Assembly (NCBI GenBank): GCA_028622995.1 | Contig: JAJQJQ010000049.1 | Location: 1-64,000, forward strand | Reading direction: 5' to 3' | DNA: 64,000 nucleotides | Source: Panagrolaimus kolymaensis | Lineage: Eukaryota > Nematoda > Chromadorea > Rhabditida > Panagrolaimidae | Shown: positions 39,801 through 53,200 of the stretch, piece by piece | How positions within the stretch are numbered: the first letter of the stretch is position 1 | Layout of the letters: each line of letters opens with the position of its first letter | Notes under the pieces: generated by a model | Databases searched by the model: none | Told to the model about the DNA's origin: nothing | What the model saw: only the letters and a program-made list of their open reading frames with translations | Translations under genes and position numbers: made by a program

Positions 39801-42800
39801 GCTAAAATTCAGGACACTTTTTTATATTTATATTTTTTTGAAAAATTGTTTTGTTTGTTATGGATCAATAACATAAACCCGCAAATCCAAAATTGTTGAA
39901 GGAATTTGATTTAGCCGCTTTAAAGGTTATTAAATTCCCTGCTAAAATTCAGGACACTTTTTTATATTTATTTTTTTTTTGAAAAATTGTTTTGTTTGTT
40001 ATGGATCAATAACATAAACCCGCAAATCCAAAATTGTTGAAGGAATTTGATTTAGCCGCTTTAAAGGTTATTAAATTTCCTGCTAAAATTCAGGACACTT
40101 TTTTATATTTATATTTTTTTGAAAAATTGTTTTGTTTGTTATGGATCAATAACATAAACCCGCAAATCCAAAATTGTTGAAGGAATTTGATTTAGCCGCT
40201 TTAAAGGTTATTAAATTCCCTGCTAAAATTCAGGACACTTTTTTATATTTATTTTTTTTTTGAAAAATTGTTTTGTTTGTTATGGATCAATAACATAAAC
40301 CCGCAAATCCAAAATTGTTGAAGGAATTTGATTTAGCCGCTTTAAAGGTTATTAAATTCCCTGCTAAAATTCAGGACACTTTTTTATATTTATTTTTTTT
40401 TTGAAAAATTGTTTTGTTTGTTATGGATCAATAACATAAACCCGCAAATCCAAAATTGTTGAAGGAATTTGATTTAGCCGCTTTAAAGGTTATTAAATTT
40501 CCTGCTAAAATTCAAGACACTTTTTTATATTTATTTTTTTTTTGAAAAATTGTTTTGTTTGTTATGGATCAATAACATAAACCCGCAAATCCAAAATTGT
40601 TGAAGGAATTTGATTTAGCCGCTTTAAAGGTTATTAAATTCCCTGCTAAAATTCAGGACACTTTTTTATATTTATTTTTTTTTTGAAAAATTGTTTTGTT
40701 TGTTATGGATCAATAACATAAACCCGCAAATCCAAAATTGTTGAAGGAATTTGATTTAGCCGCTTTAAAGGTTATTAAATTTCCTGCTAAAATTCAGGAC
40801 ACTTTTTTATATTTATTTTTTTTTTGAAAAATTGTTTTGTTTGTTATGGATCAATAACATAAACCCGCAAATCCAAAATTGTTGAAGGAATTTGATTTAG
40901 CCGCTTTAAAGGTTATTAAATTTCCTGCTAAAATTCAGGACACTTTTTTATATTTATATTTTTTTGAAAAATTGTTTTGTTTGTTATGGATCAATAACAT
41001 AAACCCGCAAATCCAAAATTGTTGAAGGAATTTGATTTAGCCGCTTTAAAGGTTATTAAATTTCCTGCTAAAATTCAGGACACTTTTTTATATTTATTTT
41101 TTTTTTGAAAAATTGTTTTGTTTGTTATGGATCAATAACATAAACCCGCAAATCCAAAATTGTTGAAGGAATTTGATTTAGCCGCTTTAAAGGTTATTAA
41201 ATTTCCTGCTAAAATTCAGGACACTTTTTTATATTTATATTTTTTTGAAAAATTGTTTTGTTTGTTATGGATCAATAACATAAACCCGCAAATCCAAAAT
41301 TGTTGAAGGAATTTGATTTAGCCGCTTTAAAGGTTATTAAATTCCCTGCTAAAATTCAGGACACTTTTTTATATTTATTTTTTTTTTGAGAAATTGTTTT
41401 GTTTGTTATGGATCAATAACATAAACCCGCAAATCCAAAATTGTTGAAGGAATTTGATTTAGCCGCTTTAAAGGTTATTAAATTTCCTGCTAAAATTCAG
41501 GACACTTTTTTATATTTATTTTTTTTTTGAAAAATTGTTTTGTTTGTTATGGATCAATAACATAAACCCGCAAATCCAAAATTGTTGAAGGAATTTGATT
41601 TAGCCGCTTTAAAGGTTATTAAATTTCCTGCTAAAATTCAGGACACTTTTTTATATTTATATTTTTTTGAAAAATTGTTTTGTTTGTTATGGATCAATAA
41701 CATAAACCCGCAAATCCAAAATTGTTGAAGGAATTTGATTTAGCCGCTTTAAAGGTTATTAAATTTCCTGCTAAAATTCAGGACACTTTTTTATATTTAT
41801 TTTTTTTTTGAAAAATTGTTTTGTTTGTTATGGATCAATAACATAAACCCGCAAATCCAAAATTGTTGAAGGAATTTGATTTAGCCGCTTTAAAGGTTAT
41901 TAAATTTCCTGCTAAAATTCAGGACACTTTTTTATATTTATATTTTTTTGAAAAATTGTTTTGTTTGTTATGGATCAATAACATAAACCCGCAAATCCAA
42001 AATTGTTGAAGGAATTTGATTTAGCCGCTTTAAAGGTTATTAAATTTCCTGCTAAAATTCAGGACACTTTTTTATATTTATTTTTTTTTTGAAAAATTGT
42101 TTTGTTTGTTATGGATCAATAACATAAACCCGCAAATCCAAAATTGTTGAAGGAATTTGATTTAGCCGCTTTAAAGGTTATTAAATTTCCTGCTAAAATT
42201 CAGGACACTTTTTTATATTTATATTTTTTTGAAAAATTGTTTTGTTTGTTATGGATCAATAACATAAACCCGCAAATCCAAAATTGTTGAAGGAATTTGA
42301 TTTAGCCGCTTTAAAGGTTATTAAATTCCCTGCTAAAATTCAGGACACTTTTTTATATTTATTTTTTTTTTGAGAAATTGTTTTGTTTGTTATGGATCAA
42401 TAACATAAACCCGCAAATCCAAAATTGTTGAAGGAATTTGATTTAGCCGCTTTAAAGGTTATTAAATTTCCTGCTAAAATTCAGGACACTTTTTTATATT
42501 TATTTTTTTTTTGAAAAATTGTTTTGTTTGTTATGGATCAATAACATAAACCCGCAAATCCAAAATTGTTGAAGGAATTTGATTTAGCCGCTTTAAAGGT
42601 TATTAAATTTCCTGCTAAAATTCAGGACACTTTTTTATATTTATATTTTTTTGAAAAATTGTTTTGTTTGTTATGGATCAATAACATAAACCCGCAAATC
42701 CAAAATTGTTGAAGGAATTTGATTTAGCCGCTTTAAAGGTTATTAAATTTCCTGCTAAAATTCAGGACACTTTTTTATATTTATTTTTTTTTTGAAAAAT

Positions 42801-44088
42801 TGTTTTGTTTGTTATGGATCAATAACATAAACCCGCAAATCCAAAATTGTTGAAGGAATTTGATTTAGCCGCTTTAAAGGTTATTAAATTTCCTGCTAAA
42901 ATTCAGGACACTTTTTTATATTTATATTTTTTTGAAAAATTGTTTTGTTTGTTATGGATCAATAACATAAACCCGCAAATCCAAAATTGTTGAAGGAATT
43001 TGATTTAGCCGCTTTAAAGGTTATTAAATTCCCTGCTAAAATTCAGGACACTTTTTTATATTTATTTTTTTTTTGAAAAATTGTTTTGTTTGTTATGGAT
43101 CAATAACATAAACCCGCAAATCCAAAATTGTTGAAGGAATTTGATTTAGCCGCTTTAAAGGTTATTAAATTTCCTGCTAAAATTCAGGACACTTTTTTAT
43201 ATTTATTTTTTTTTTGAAAAATTGTTTTGTTTGTTATGGATCAATAACATAAACCCGCAAATCCAAAATTGTTGAAGGAACTTGATTTAGCCGCTTTAAA
43301 GGTTATTAAATTCCCTGCTAAAATTCAGGACACTTTTTTATATTTATTTTTTTTTTGAAAAATTGTTTTGTTTGTTATGGATCAATAACATAAACCCGCA
43401 AATCCAAAATTGTTGAAGGAATTTGATTTAGCCGCTTTAAAGGTTATTAAATTTCCTGCTAAAATTCAGGACACTTTTTTATATTTATATTTTTTTGAAA
43501 AATTGTTTTGTTTGTTATGGATCAATAACATAAACCCGCAAATCCAAAATTGTTGAAGGAATTTGATTTAGCCGCTTTAAAGGTTATTAAATTCCCTGCT
43601 AAAATTCAGGACACTTTTTTATATTTATTTTTTTTTTGAAAAATTGTTTTGTTTGTTATGGATCAATAACATAAACCCGCAAATCCAAAATTGTTGAAGG
43701 AATTTGATTTAGCCGCTTTAAAGGTTATTAAATTTCCTGCTAAAATTCAGGACACTTTTTTATATTTATATTTTTTTGAAAAATTGTTTTGTTTGTTATG
43801 GATCAATAACATAAACCCGCAAATCCAAAATTGTTGAAGGAATTTGATTTAGCCGCTTTAAAGGTTATTAAATTCCCTGCTAAAATTCAGGACACTTTTT
43901 TATATTTATTTTTTTTTTGAAAAATTGTTTTGTTTGTTATGGATCAATAACATAAACCCGCAAATCCAAAATTGTTGAAGGAATTTGATTTAGCCGCTTT
44001 AAAGGTTATTAAATTTCCTGCTAAAATTCAGGACACTTTTTTATATTTATATTTTTTTGAAAAATTGTTTTGTTTGTTATGGATCAAT
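36810..44088. repeat. Satellite array, second block (about 52 monomers)
   Basis: The array resumes in the monomer split by the gag element. Monomers often alternate between a 141 bp C-type and a 140 bp T-type, giving a dimer of about 281 bp. Private variants mark longer copies. ATTCAAGACAC occurs at 38401 and 40510, which is 2109 bp or 15 monomers apart. GAGAAATTG occurs at 41388 and 42372, which is 984 bp or 7 monomers apart. The block ends in the TCAAT target site at 44084-44088. Confidence 0.97.
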
Positions 44089-44270
44089 TGTCACGACACT
44101 CGTGATCATCTTCATTTCACTAACCTAAAATTAGCATAATATCTTTGTTGTCGTTTGTTATGTAATATTATAATAAGTTCATTGTGTAAGAATAAAGCAT
44201 TTGGAAAACAGTCGTCTCATCTCTCTCTCTCATCTCAAATACTGCTTGTGGTGTTCTGATCGCCGCAACA
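44089..44270 (+). mobile_element. Solo LTR, copy 1 (182 bp)
   Basis: The sequence starts TGTCACGACACTCGTG and ends CGCCGCAACA, so it has TG...CA ends. It is flanked by TCAAT on both sides (44084-44088 and 44271-44275), a 5 bp target duplication inside the monomer palindrome. AATAAA at 44191-44196 suggests plus orientation. It has no internal ORF and no similarity by eye to the 172 bp LTRs, so it is a separate family. The likely origin is recombination between the two LTRs of a full element. Confidence 0.85.
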
Positions 44271-46946
44271 TCAATAACATAAACCCGCAAATCCAAAATT
44301 GTTGAAGGAATTTGATTTAGCCGCTTTAAAGGTTATTAAATTCCCTGCTAAAATTCAGGACACTTTTTTATATTTATTTTTTTTTTGAAAAATTGTTTTG
44401 TTTGTTATGGATCAATAACATAAACCCGCAAATCCAAAATTGTTGAAGGAATTTGATTTAGCCGCTTTAAAGGTTATTAAATTCCCTGCTAAAATTCAGG
44501 ACACTTTTTTATATTTATATTTTTTTGAAAAATTGTTTTGTTTGTTATGGATCAATAACATAAACCCGCAAATCCAAAATTGTTGAAGGAATTTGATTTA
44601 GCCGCTTTAAAGGTTATTAAATTCCCTGCTAAAATTCAGGACACTTTTTTATATTTATTTTTTTTTTGAAAAATTGTTTTGTTTGTTATGGATCAATAAC
44701 ATAAACCCGCAAATCCAAAATTGTTGAAGGAATTTGATTTAGCCGCTTTAAAGGTTATTAAATTCCCTGCTAAAATTCAGGACACTTTTTTATATTTATA
44801 TTTTTTTGAAAAATTGTTTTGTTTGTTATGGATCAATAACATAAACCCGCAAATCCAAAATTGTTGAAGGAATTTGATTTAGCCGCTTTAAAGGTTATTA
44901 AATTCCCTGCTAAAATTCAGGACACTTTTTTATATTTATTTTTTTTTTGAAAAATTGTTTTGTTTGTTATGGATCAATAACATAAACCCGCAAATCCAAA
45001 ATTGTTGAAGGAATTTGATTTAGCCGCTTTAAAGGTTATTAAATTTCCTGCTAAAATTCAGGACACTTTTTTATATTTATATTTTTTTGAAAAATTGTTT
45101 TGTTTGTTATGGATCAATAACATAAACCCGCAAATCCAAAATTGTTGAAGGAATTTGATTTAGCCGCTTTAAAGGTTATTAAATTCCCTGCTAAAATTCA
45201 GGACACTTTTTTATATTTATTTTTTTTTTGAAAAATTGTTTTGTTTGTTATGGATCAATAACATAAACCCGCAAATCCAAAATTGTTGAAGGAATTTGAT
45301 TTAGCCGCTTTAAAGGTTATTAAATTTCCTGCTAAAATTCAGGACACTTTTTTATATTTATTTTTTTTTTGAAAAATTGTTTTGTTTGTTATGGATCAAT
45401 AACATAAACCCGCAAATCCAAAATTGTTGAAGGAATTTGATTTAGCCGCTTTAAAGGTTATTAAATTTCCTGCTAAAATTCAGGACACTTTTTTATATTT
45501 ATATTTTTTTGAAAAATTGTTTTGTTTGTTATGGATCAATAACATAAACCCGCAAATCCAAAATTGTTGAAGGAATTTGATTTAGCCGCTTTAAAGGTTA
45601 TTAAATTCCCTGCTAAAATTCAGGACACTTTTTTATATTTATTTTTTTTTTGAAAAATTGTTTTGTTTGTTATGGATCAATAACATAAACCCGCAAATCC
45701 AAAATTGTTGAAGGAATTTGATTTAGCCGCTTTAAAGGTTATTAAATTTCCTGCTAAAATTCAGGACACTTTTTTATATTTATATTTTTTTGAAAAATTG
45801 TTTTGTTTGTTATGGATCAATAACATAAACCCGCAAATCCAAAATTGTTGAAGGAATTTGATTTAGCCGCTTTAAAGGTTATTAAATTCCCTGCTAAAAT
45901 TCAGGACACTTTTTTATATTTATTTTTTTTTTGAAAAATTGTTTTGTTTGTTATGGATCAATAACATAAACCCGCAAATCCAAAATTGTTGAAGGAATTT
46001 GATTTAGCCGCTTTAAAGGTTATTAAATTTCCTGCTAAAATTCAGGACACTTTTTTATATTTATTTTTTTTTTGAAAAATTGTTTTGTTTGTTATGGATC
46101 AATAACATAAACCCGCAAATCCAAAATTGTTGAAGGAACTTGATTTAGCCGCTTTAAAGGTTATTAAATTCCCTGCTAAAATTCAGGACACTTTTTTATA
46201 TTTATTTTTTTTTTGAAAAATTGTTTTGTTTGTTATGGATCAATAACATAAACCCGCAAATCCAAAATTGTTGAAGGAATTTGATTTAGCCGCTTTAAAG
46301 GTTATTAAATTTCCTGCTAAAATTCAGGACACTTTTTTATATTTATATTTTTTTGAAAAATTGTTTTGTTTGTTATGGATCAATAACATAAACCCGCAAA
46401 TCCAAAATTGTTGAAGGAATTTGATTTAGCCGCTTTAAAGGTTATTAAATTCCCTGCTAAAATTCAGGACACTTTTTTATATTTATTTTTTTTTTGAAAA
46501 ATTGTTTTGTTTGTTATGGATCAATAACATAAACCCGCAAATCCAAAATTGTTGAAGGAATTTGATTTAGCCGCTTTAAAGGTTATTAAATTTCCTGCTA
46601 AAATTCAGGACACTTTTTTATATTTATATTTTTTTGAAAAATTGTTTTGTTTGTTATGGATCAATAACATAAACCCGCAAATCCAAAATTGTTGAAGGAA
46701 TTTGATTTAGCCGCTTTAAAGGTTATTAAATTCCCTGCTAAAATTCAGGACACTTTTTTATATTTATTTTTTTTTTGAAAAATTGTTTTGTTTGTTATGG
46801 ATCAATAACATAAACCCGCAAATCCAAAATTGTTGAAGGAATTTGATTTAGCCGCTTTAAAGGTTATTAAATTTCCTGCTAAAATTCAGGACACTTTTTT
46901 ATATTTATATTTTTTTGAAAAATTGTTTTGTTTGTTATGGATCAAT
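44271..46946. repeat. Satellite block between solo LTR copies 1 and 2 (19 monomers)
   Basis: About 2.67 kb of array lies between the two LTR copies. With the LTR it makes a unit of 2858 bp. The L variant (AACTTGAT) at 43279 and 46137 is also exactly 2858 bp apart and lies 810 bp before each LTR, which confirms block copying. Confidence 0.95.
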
Positions 46947-47128
46947 TGTCACGACACTCGTGATCATCTTCATTTCACTAACCTAAAATTAGCATAATAT
47001 CTTTGTTGTCGTTTGTTATGTAATATTATAATAAGTTCATTGTGTAAGAATAAAGCATTTGGAAAACAGTCGTCTCATCTCTCTCTCTCATCTCAAATAC
47101 TGCTTGTGGTGTTCTGATCGCCGCAACA
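46947..47128 (+). mobile_element. Solo LTR, copy 2 (182 bp)
   Basis: This is identical by eye to copy 1, with the same flanking TCAAT and the same position in the monomer. It is therefore a duplicate of the same insertion and not a new one. Confidence 0.85.
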
Positions 47129-50085
47129 TCAATAACATAAACCCGCAAATCCAAAATTGTTGAAGGAATTTGATTTAGCCGCTTTAAAGGTTATTAAATT
47201 CCCTGCTAAAATTCAGGACACTTTTTTATATTTATTTTTTTTTTGAAAAATTGTTTTGTTTGTTATGGATCAATAACATAAACCCGCAAATCCAAAATTG
47301 TTGAAGGAATTTGATTTAGCCGCTTTAAAGGTTATTAAATTCCCTGCTAAAATTCAGGACACTTTTTTATATTTATATTTTTTTGAAAAATTGTTTTGTT
47401 TGTTATGGATCAATAACATAAACCCGCAAATCCAAAATTGTTGAAGGAATTTGATTTAGCCGCTTTAAAGGTTATTAAATTCCCTGCTAAAATTCAGGAC
47501 ACTTTTTTATATTTATTTTTTTTTTGAAAAATTGTTTTGTTTGTTATGGATCAATAACATAAACCCGCAAATCCAAAATTGTTGAAGGAATTTGATTTAG
47601 CCGCTTTAAAGGTTATTAAATTCCCTGCTAAAATTCAGGACACTTTTTTATATTTATTTTTTTTTTGAAAAATTGTTTTGTTTGTTATGGATCAATAACA
47701 TAAACCCGCAAATCCAAAATTGTTGAAGGAATTTGATTTAGCCGCTTTAAAGGTTATTAAATTCCCTGCTAAAATTCAGGACACTTTTTTATATTTATAT
47801 TTTTTTGAAAAATTGTTTTGTTTGTTATGGATCAATAACATAAACCCGCAAATCCAAAATTGTTGAAGGAATTTGATTTAGCCGCTTTAAAGGTTATTAA
47901 ATTCCCTGCTAAAATTCAGGACACTTTTTTATATTTATTTTTTTTTTGAAAAATTGTTTTGTTTGTTATGGATCAATAACATAAACCCGCAAATCCAAAA
48001 TTGTTGAAGGAATTTGATTTAGCCGCTTTAAAGGTTATTAAATTTCCTGCTAAAATTCAGGACACTTTTTTATATTTATATTTTTTTGAAAAATTGTTTT
48101 GTTTGTTATGGATCAATAACATAAACCCGCAAATCCAAAATTGTTGAAGGAATTTGATTTAGCCGCTTTAAAGGTTATTAAATTCCCTGCTAAAATTCAG
48201 GACACTTTTTTATATTTATTTTTTTTTTGAAAAATTGTTTTGTTTGTTATGGATCAATAACATAAACCCGCAAATCCAAAATTGTTGAAGGAATTTGATT
48301 TAGCCGCTTTAAAGGTTATTAAATTTCCTGCTAAAATTCAGGACACTTTTTTATATTTATTTTTTTTTTGAAAAATTGTTTTGTTTGTTATGGATCAATA
48401 ACATAAACCCGCAAATCCAAAATTGTTGAAGGAATTTGATTTAGCCGCTTTAAAGGTTATTAAATTTCCTGCTAAAATTCAGGACACTTTTTTATATTTA
48501 TATTTTTTTGAAAAATTGTTTTGTTTGTTATGGATCAATAACATAAACCCGCAAATCCAAAATTGTTGAAGGAATTTGATTTAGCCGCTTTAAAGGTTAT
48601 TAAATTCCCTGCTAAAATTCAGGACACTTTTTTATATTTATTTTTTTTTTGAAAAATTGTTTTGTTTGTTATGGATCAATAACATAAACCCGCAAATCCA
48701 AAATTGTTGAAGGAATTTGATTTAGCCGCTTTAAAGGTTATTAAATTTCCTGCTAAAATTCAGGACACTTTTTTATATTTATATTTTTTTGAAAAATTGT
48801 TTTGTTTGTTATGGATCAATAACATAAACCCGCAAATCCAAAATTGTTGAAGGAATTTGATTTAGCCGCTTTAAAGGTTATTAAATTCCCTGCTAAAATT
48901 CAGGACACTTTTTTATATTTATTTTTTTTTTGAAAAATTGTTTTGTTTGTTATGGATCAATAACATAAACCCGCAAATCCAAAATTGTTGAAGGAATTTG
49001 ATTTAGCCGCTTTAAAGGTTATTAAATTTCCTGCTAAAATTCAGGACACTTTTTTATATTTATTTTTTTTTTGAAAAATTGTTTTGTTTGTTATGGATCA
49101 ATAACATAAACCCGCAAATCCAAAATTGTTGAAGGAACTTGATTTAGCCGCTTTAAAGGTTATTAAATTCCCTGCTAAAATTCAGGACACTTTTTTATAT
49201 TTATTTTTTTTTTGAAAAATTGTTTTGTTTGTTATGGATCAATAACATAAACCCGCAAATCCAAAATTGTTGAAGGAATTTGATTTAGCCGCTTTAAAGG
49301 TTATTAAATTTCCTGCTAAAATTCAGGACACTTTTTTATATTTATATTTTTTTGAAAAATTGTTTTGTTTGTTATGGATCAATAACATAAACCCGCAAAT
49401 CCAAAATTGTTGAAGGAATTTGATTTAGCCGCTTTAAAGGTTATTAAATTCCCTGCTAAAATTCAGGACACTTTTTTATATTTATTTTTTTTTTGAAAAA
49501 TTGTTTTGTTTGTTATGGATCAATAACATAAACCCGCAAATCCAAAATTGTTGAAGGAATTTGATTTAGCCGCTTTAAAGGTTATTAAATTCCCTGCTAA
49601 AATTCAGGACACTTTTTTATATTTATATTTTTTTGAAAAATTGTTTTGTTTGTTATGGATCAATAACATAAACCCGCAAATCCAAAATTGTTGAAGGAAT
49701 TTGATTTAGCCGCTTTAAAGGTTATTAAATTTCCTGCTAAAATTCAGGACACTTTTTTATATTTATATTTTTTTGAAAAATTGTTTTGTTTGTTATGGAT
49801 CAATAACATAAACCCGCAAATCCAAAATTGTTGAAGGAATTTGATTTAGCCGCTTTAAAGGTTATTAAATTCCCTGCTAAAATTCAGGACACTTTTTTAT
49901 ATTTATTTTTTTTTTGAAAAATTGTTTTGTTTGTTATGGATCAATAACATAAACCCGCAAATCCAAAATTGTTGAAGGAATTTGATTTAGCCGCTTTAAA
50001 GGTTATTAAATTTCCTGCTAAAATTCAGGACACTTTTTTATATTTATATTTTTTTGAAAAATTGTTTTGTTTGTTATGGATCAAT
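47129..50085. repeat. Satellite block between solo LTR copies 2 and 3 (21 monomers)
   Basis: This resembles the previous block but is 281 bp (two monomers) longer: LTR to LTR is 3139 bp against 2858 bp. The L variant at 49136 is 950 bp before the LTR and not 810, so one extra monomer lies in that part and one elsewhere. Confidence 0.95.
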
Positions 50086-50267
50086 TGTCACGACACTCGT
50101 GATCATCTTCATTTCACTAACCTAAAATTAGCATAATATCTTTGTTGTCGTTTGTTATGTAATATTATAATAAGTTCATTGTGTAAGAATAAAGCATTTG
50201 TAAAACAGTCGTCTCATCTCTCTCTCTCATCTCAAATACTGCTTGTGGTGTTCTGATCGCCGCAACA
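50086..50267 (+). mobile_element. Solo LTR, copy 3 (182 bp)
   Basis: It matches copies 1 and 2 apart from one base that I can see (CATTTGTAAAAC where they have CATTTGGAAAAC). It is flanked by TCAAT again. Confidence 0.85.
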
Positions 50268-53200
50268 TCAATAACATAAACCCGCAAATCCAAAATTGTT
50301 GAAGGAATTTGATTTAGCCGCTTTAAAGGTTATTAAATTCCCTGCTAAAATTCAGGACACTTTTTTATATTTATTTTTTTTTTGAAAAATTGTTTTGTTT
50401 GTTATGGATCAATAACATAAACCCGCAAATCCAAAATTGTTGAAGGAATTTGATTTAGCCGCTTTAAAGGTTATTAAATTTCCTGCTAAAATTCAGGACA
50501 CTTTTTTATATTTATATTTTTTTGAAAAATTGTTTTGTTTGTTATGGATCAATAACATAAACCCGCAAATCCAAAATTGTTGAAGGAATTTGATTTAGCC
50601 GCTTTAAAGGTTATTAAATTTCCTGCTAAAATTCAGGACACTTTTTTATATTTATTTTTTTTTTGAAAAATTGTTTTGTTTGTTATGGATCAATAACATA
50701 AACCCGCAAATCCAAAATTGTTGAAGGAATTTGATTTAGCCGCTTTAAAGGTTATTAAATTTCCTGCTAAAATTCAGGACACTTTTTTATATTTATTTTT
50801 TTTTTGAAAAATTGTTTTGTTTGTTATGGATCAATAACATAAACCCGCAAATCCAAAATTGTTGAAGGAATTTGATTTAGCCGCTTTAAAGGTTATTAAA
50901 TTTCCTGCTAAAATTCAGGACACTTTTTTATATTTATATTTTTTTGAAAAATTGTTTTGTTTGTTATGGATCAATAACATAAACCCGCAAATCCAAAATT
51001 GTTGAAGGAATTTGATTTAGCCGCTTTAAAGGTTATTAAATTCCCTGCTAAAATTCAGGACACTTTTTTATATTTATTTTTTTTTTGAAAAATTGTTTTG
51101 TTTGTTATGGATCAATAACATAAACCCGCAAATCCAAAATTGTTGAAGGAATTTGATTTAGCCGCTTTAAAGGTTATTAAATTTCCTGCTAAAATTCAGG
51201 ACACTTTTTTATATTTATATTTTTTTGAAAAATTGTTTTGTTTGTTATGGATCAATAACATAAACCCGCAAATCCAAAATTGTTGAAGGAATTTGATTTA
51301 GCCGCTTTAAAGGTTATTAAATTCCCTGCTAAAATTCAGGACACTTTTTTATATTTATTTTTTTTTTGAAAAATTGTTTTGTTTGTTATGGATCAATAAC
51401 ATAAACCCGCAAATCCAAAATTGTTGAAGGAATTTGATTTAGCCGCTTTAAAGGTTATTAAATTTCCTGCTAAAATTCAGGACACTTTTTTATATTTATT
51501 TTTTTTTTGAAAAATTGTTTTGTTTGTTATGGATCAATAACATAAACCCGCAAATCCAAAATTGTTGAAGGAACTTGATTTAGCCGCTTTAAAGGTTATT
51601 AAATTCCCTGCTAAAATTCAGGACACTTTTTTATATTTATTTTTTTTTTGAAAAATTGTTTTGTTTGTTATGGATCAATAACATAAACCCGCAAATCCAA
51701 AATTGTTGAAGGAATTTGATTTAGCCGCTTTAAAGGTTATTAAATTTCCTGCTAAAATTCAGGACACTTTTTTATATTTATTTTTTTTTTGAAAAATTGT
51801 TTTGTTTGTTATGGATCAATAACATAAACCCGCAAATCCAAAATTGTTGAAGGAATTTGATTTAGCCGCTTTAAAGGTTATTAAATTTCCTGCTAAAATT
51901 CAGGACACTTTTTTATATTTATATTTTTTTGAAAAATTGTTTTGTTTGTTATGGATCAATAACATAAACCCGCAAATCCAAAATTGTTGAAGGAATTTGA
52001 TTTAGCCGCTTTAAAGGTTATTAAATTCCCTGCTAAAATTCAGGACACTTTTTTATATTTATTTTTTTTTTGAAAAATTGTTTTGTTTGTTATGGATCAA
52101 TAACATAAACCCGCAAATCCAAAATTGTTGAAGGAATTTGATTTAGCCGCTTTAAAGGTTATTAAATTTCCTGCTAAAATTCAGGACACTTTTTTATATT
52201 TATATTTTTTTGAAAAATTGTTTTGTTTGTTATGGATCAATAACATAAACCCGCAAATCCAAAATTGTTGAAGGAATTTGATTTAGCCGCTTTAAAGGTT
52301 ATTAAATTTCCTGCTAAAATTCAGGACACTTTTTTATATTTATTTTTTTTTTGAAAAATTGTTTTGTTTGTTATGGATCAATAACATAAACCCGCAAATC
52401 CAAAATTGTTGAAGGAATTTGATTTAGCCGCTTTAAAGGTTATTAAATTCCCTGCTAAAATTCAGGACACTTTTTTATATTTATTTTTTTTTTGAAAAAT
52501 TGTTTTGTTTGTTATGGATCAATAACATAAACCCGCAAATCCAAAATTGTTGAAGGAATTTGATTTAGCCGCTTTAAAGGTTATTAAATTCCCTGCTAAA
52601 ATTCAGGACACTTTTTTATATTTATTTTTTTTTTGTAAAATTGTTTTGTTTGTTATGGATCAATAACATAAACCCGCAAATCCAAAATTGTTGAAGGAAT
52701 TTGATTTAGCCGCTTTAAAGGTTATTAAATTCCCTGCTAAAATTCAGGACACTTTTTTATATTTATTTTTTTTTTGAAAAATTGTTTTGTTTGTTATGGA
52801 TCAATAACATAAACCCGCAAATCCAAAATTGTTGAAGGAATTTGATTTAGCCGCTTTAAAGGTTATTAAATTCCCTGCTAAAATTCAGGACACTTTTTTA
52901 TATTTATTTTTTTTTTGAAAAATTGTTTTGTTTGTTATGGATCAATAACATAAACCCGCAAATCCAAAATTGTTGAAGGAATTTGATTTAGCCGCTTTAA
53001 AGGTTATTAAATTCCCTGCTAAAATTCAGGACACTTTTTTATATTTATTTTTTTTTTGTAAAATTGTTTTGTTTGTTATGGATCAATAACATAAACCCGC
53101 AAATCCAAAATTGTTGAAGGAATTTGATTTAGCCGCTTTAAAGGTTATTAAATTCCCTGCTAAAATTCAGGACACTTTTTTATATTTATTTTTTTTTTGA

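Noticed and set aside
44089..44270. MITE (small DNA transposon) instead of solo LTR
   Set aside because: The ends are TG...CA without longer terminal inverted repeats, the target duplication is 5 bp, and AATAAA is present; an LTR fits better.
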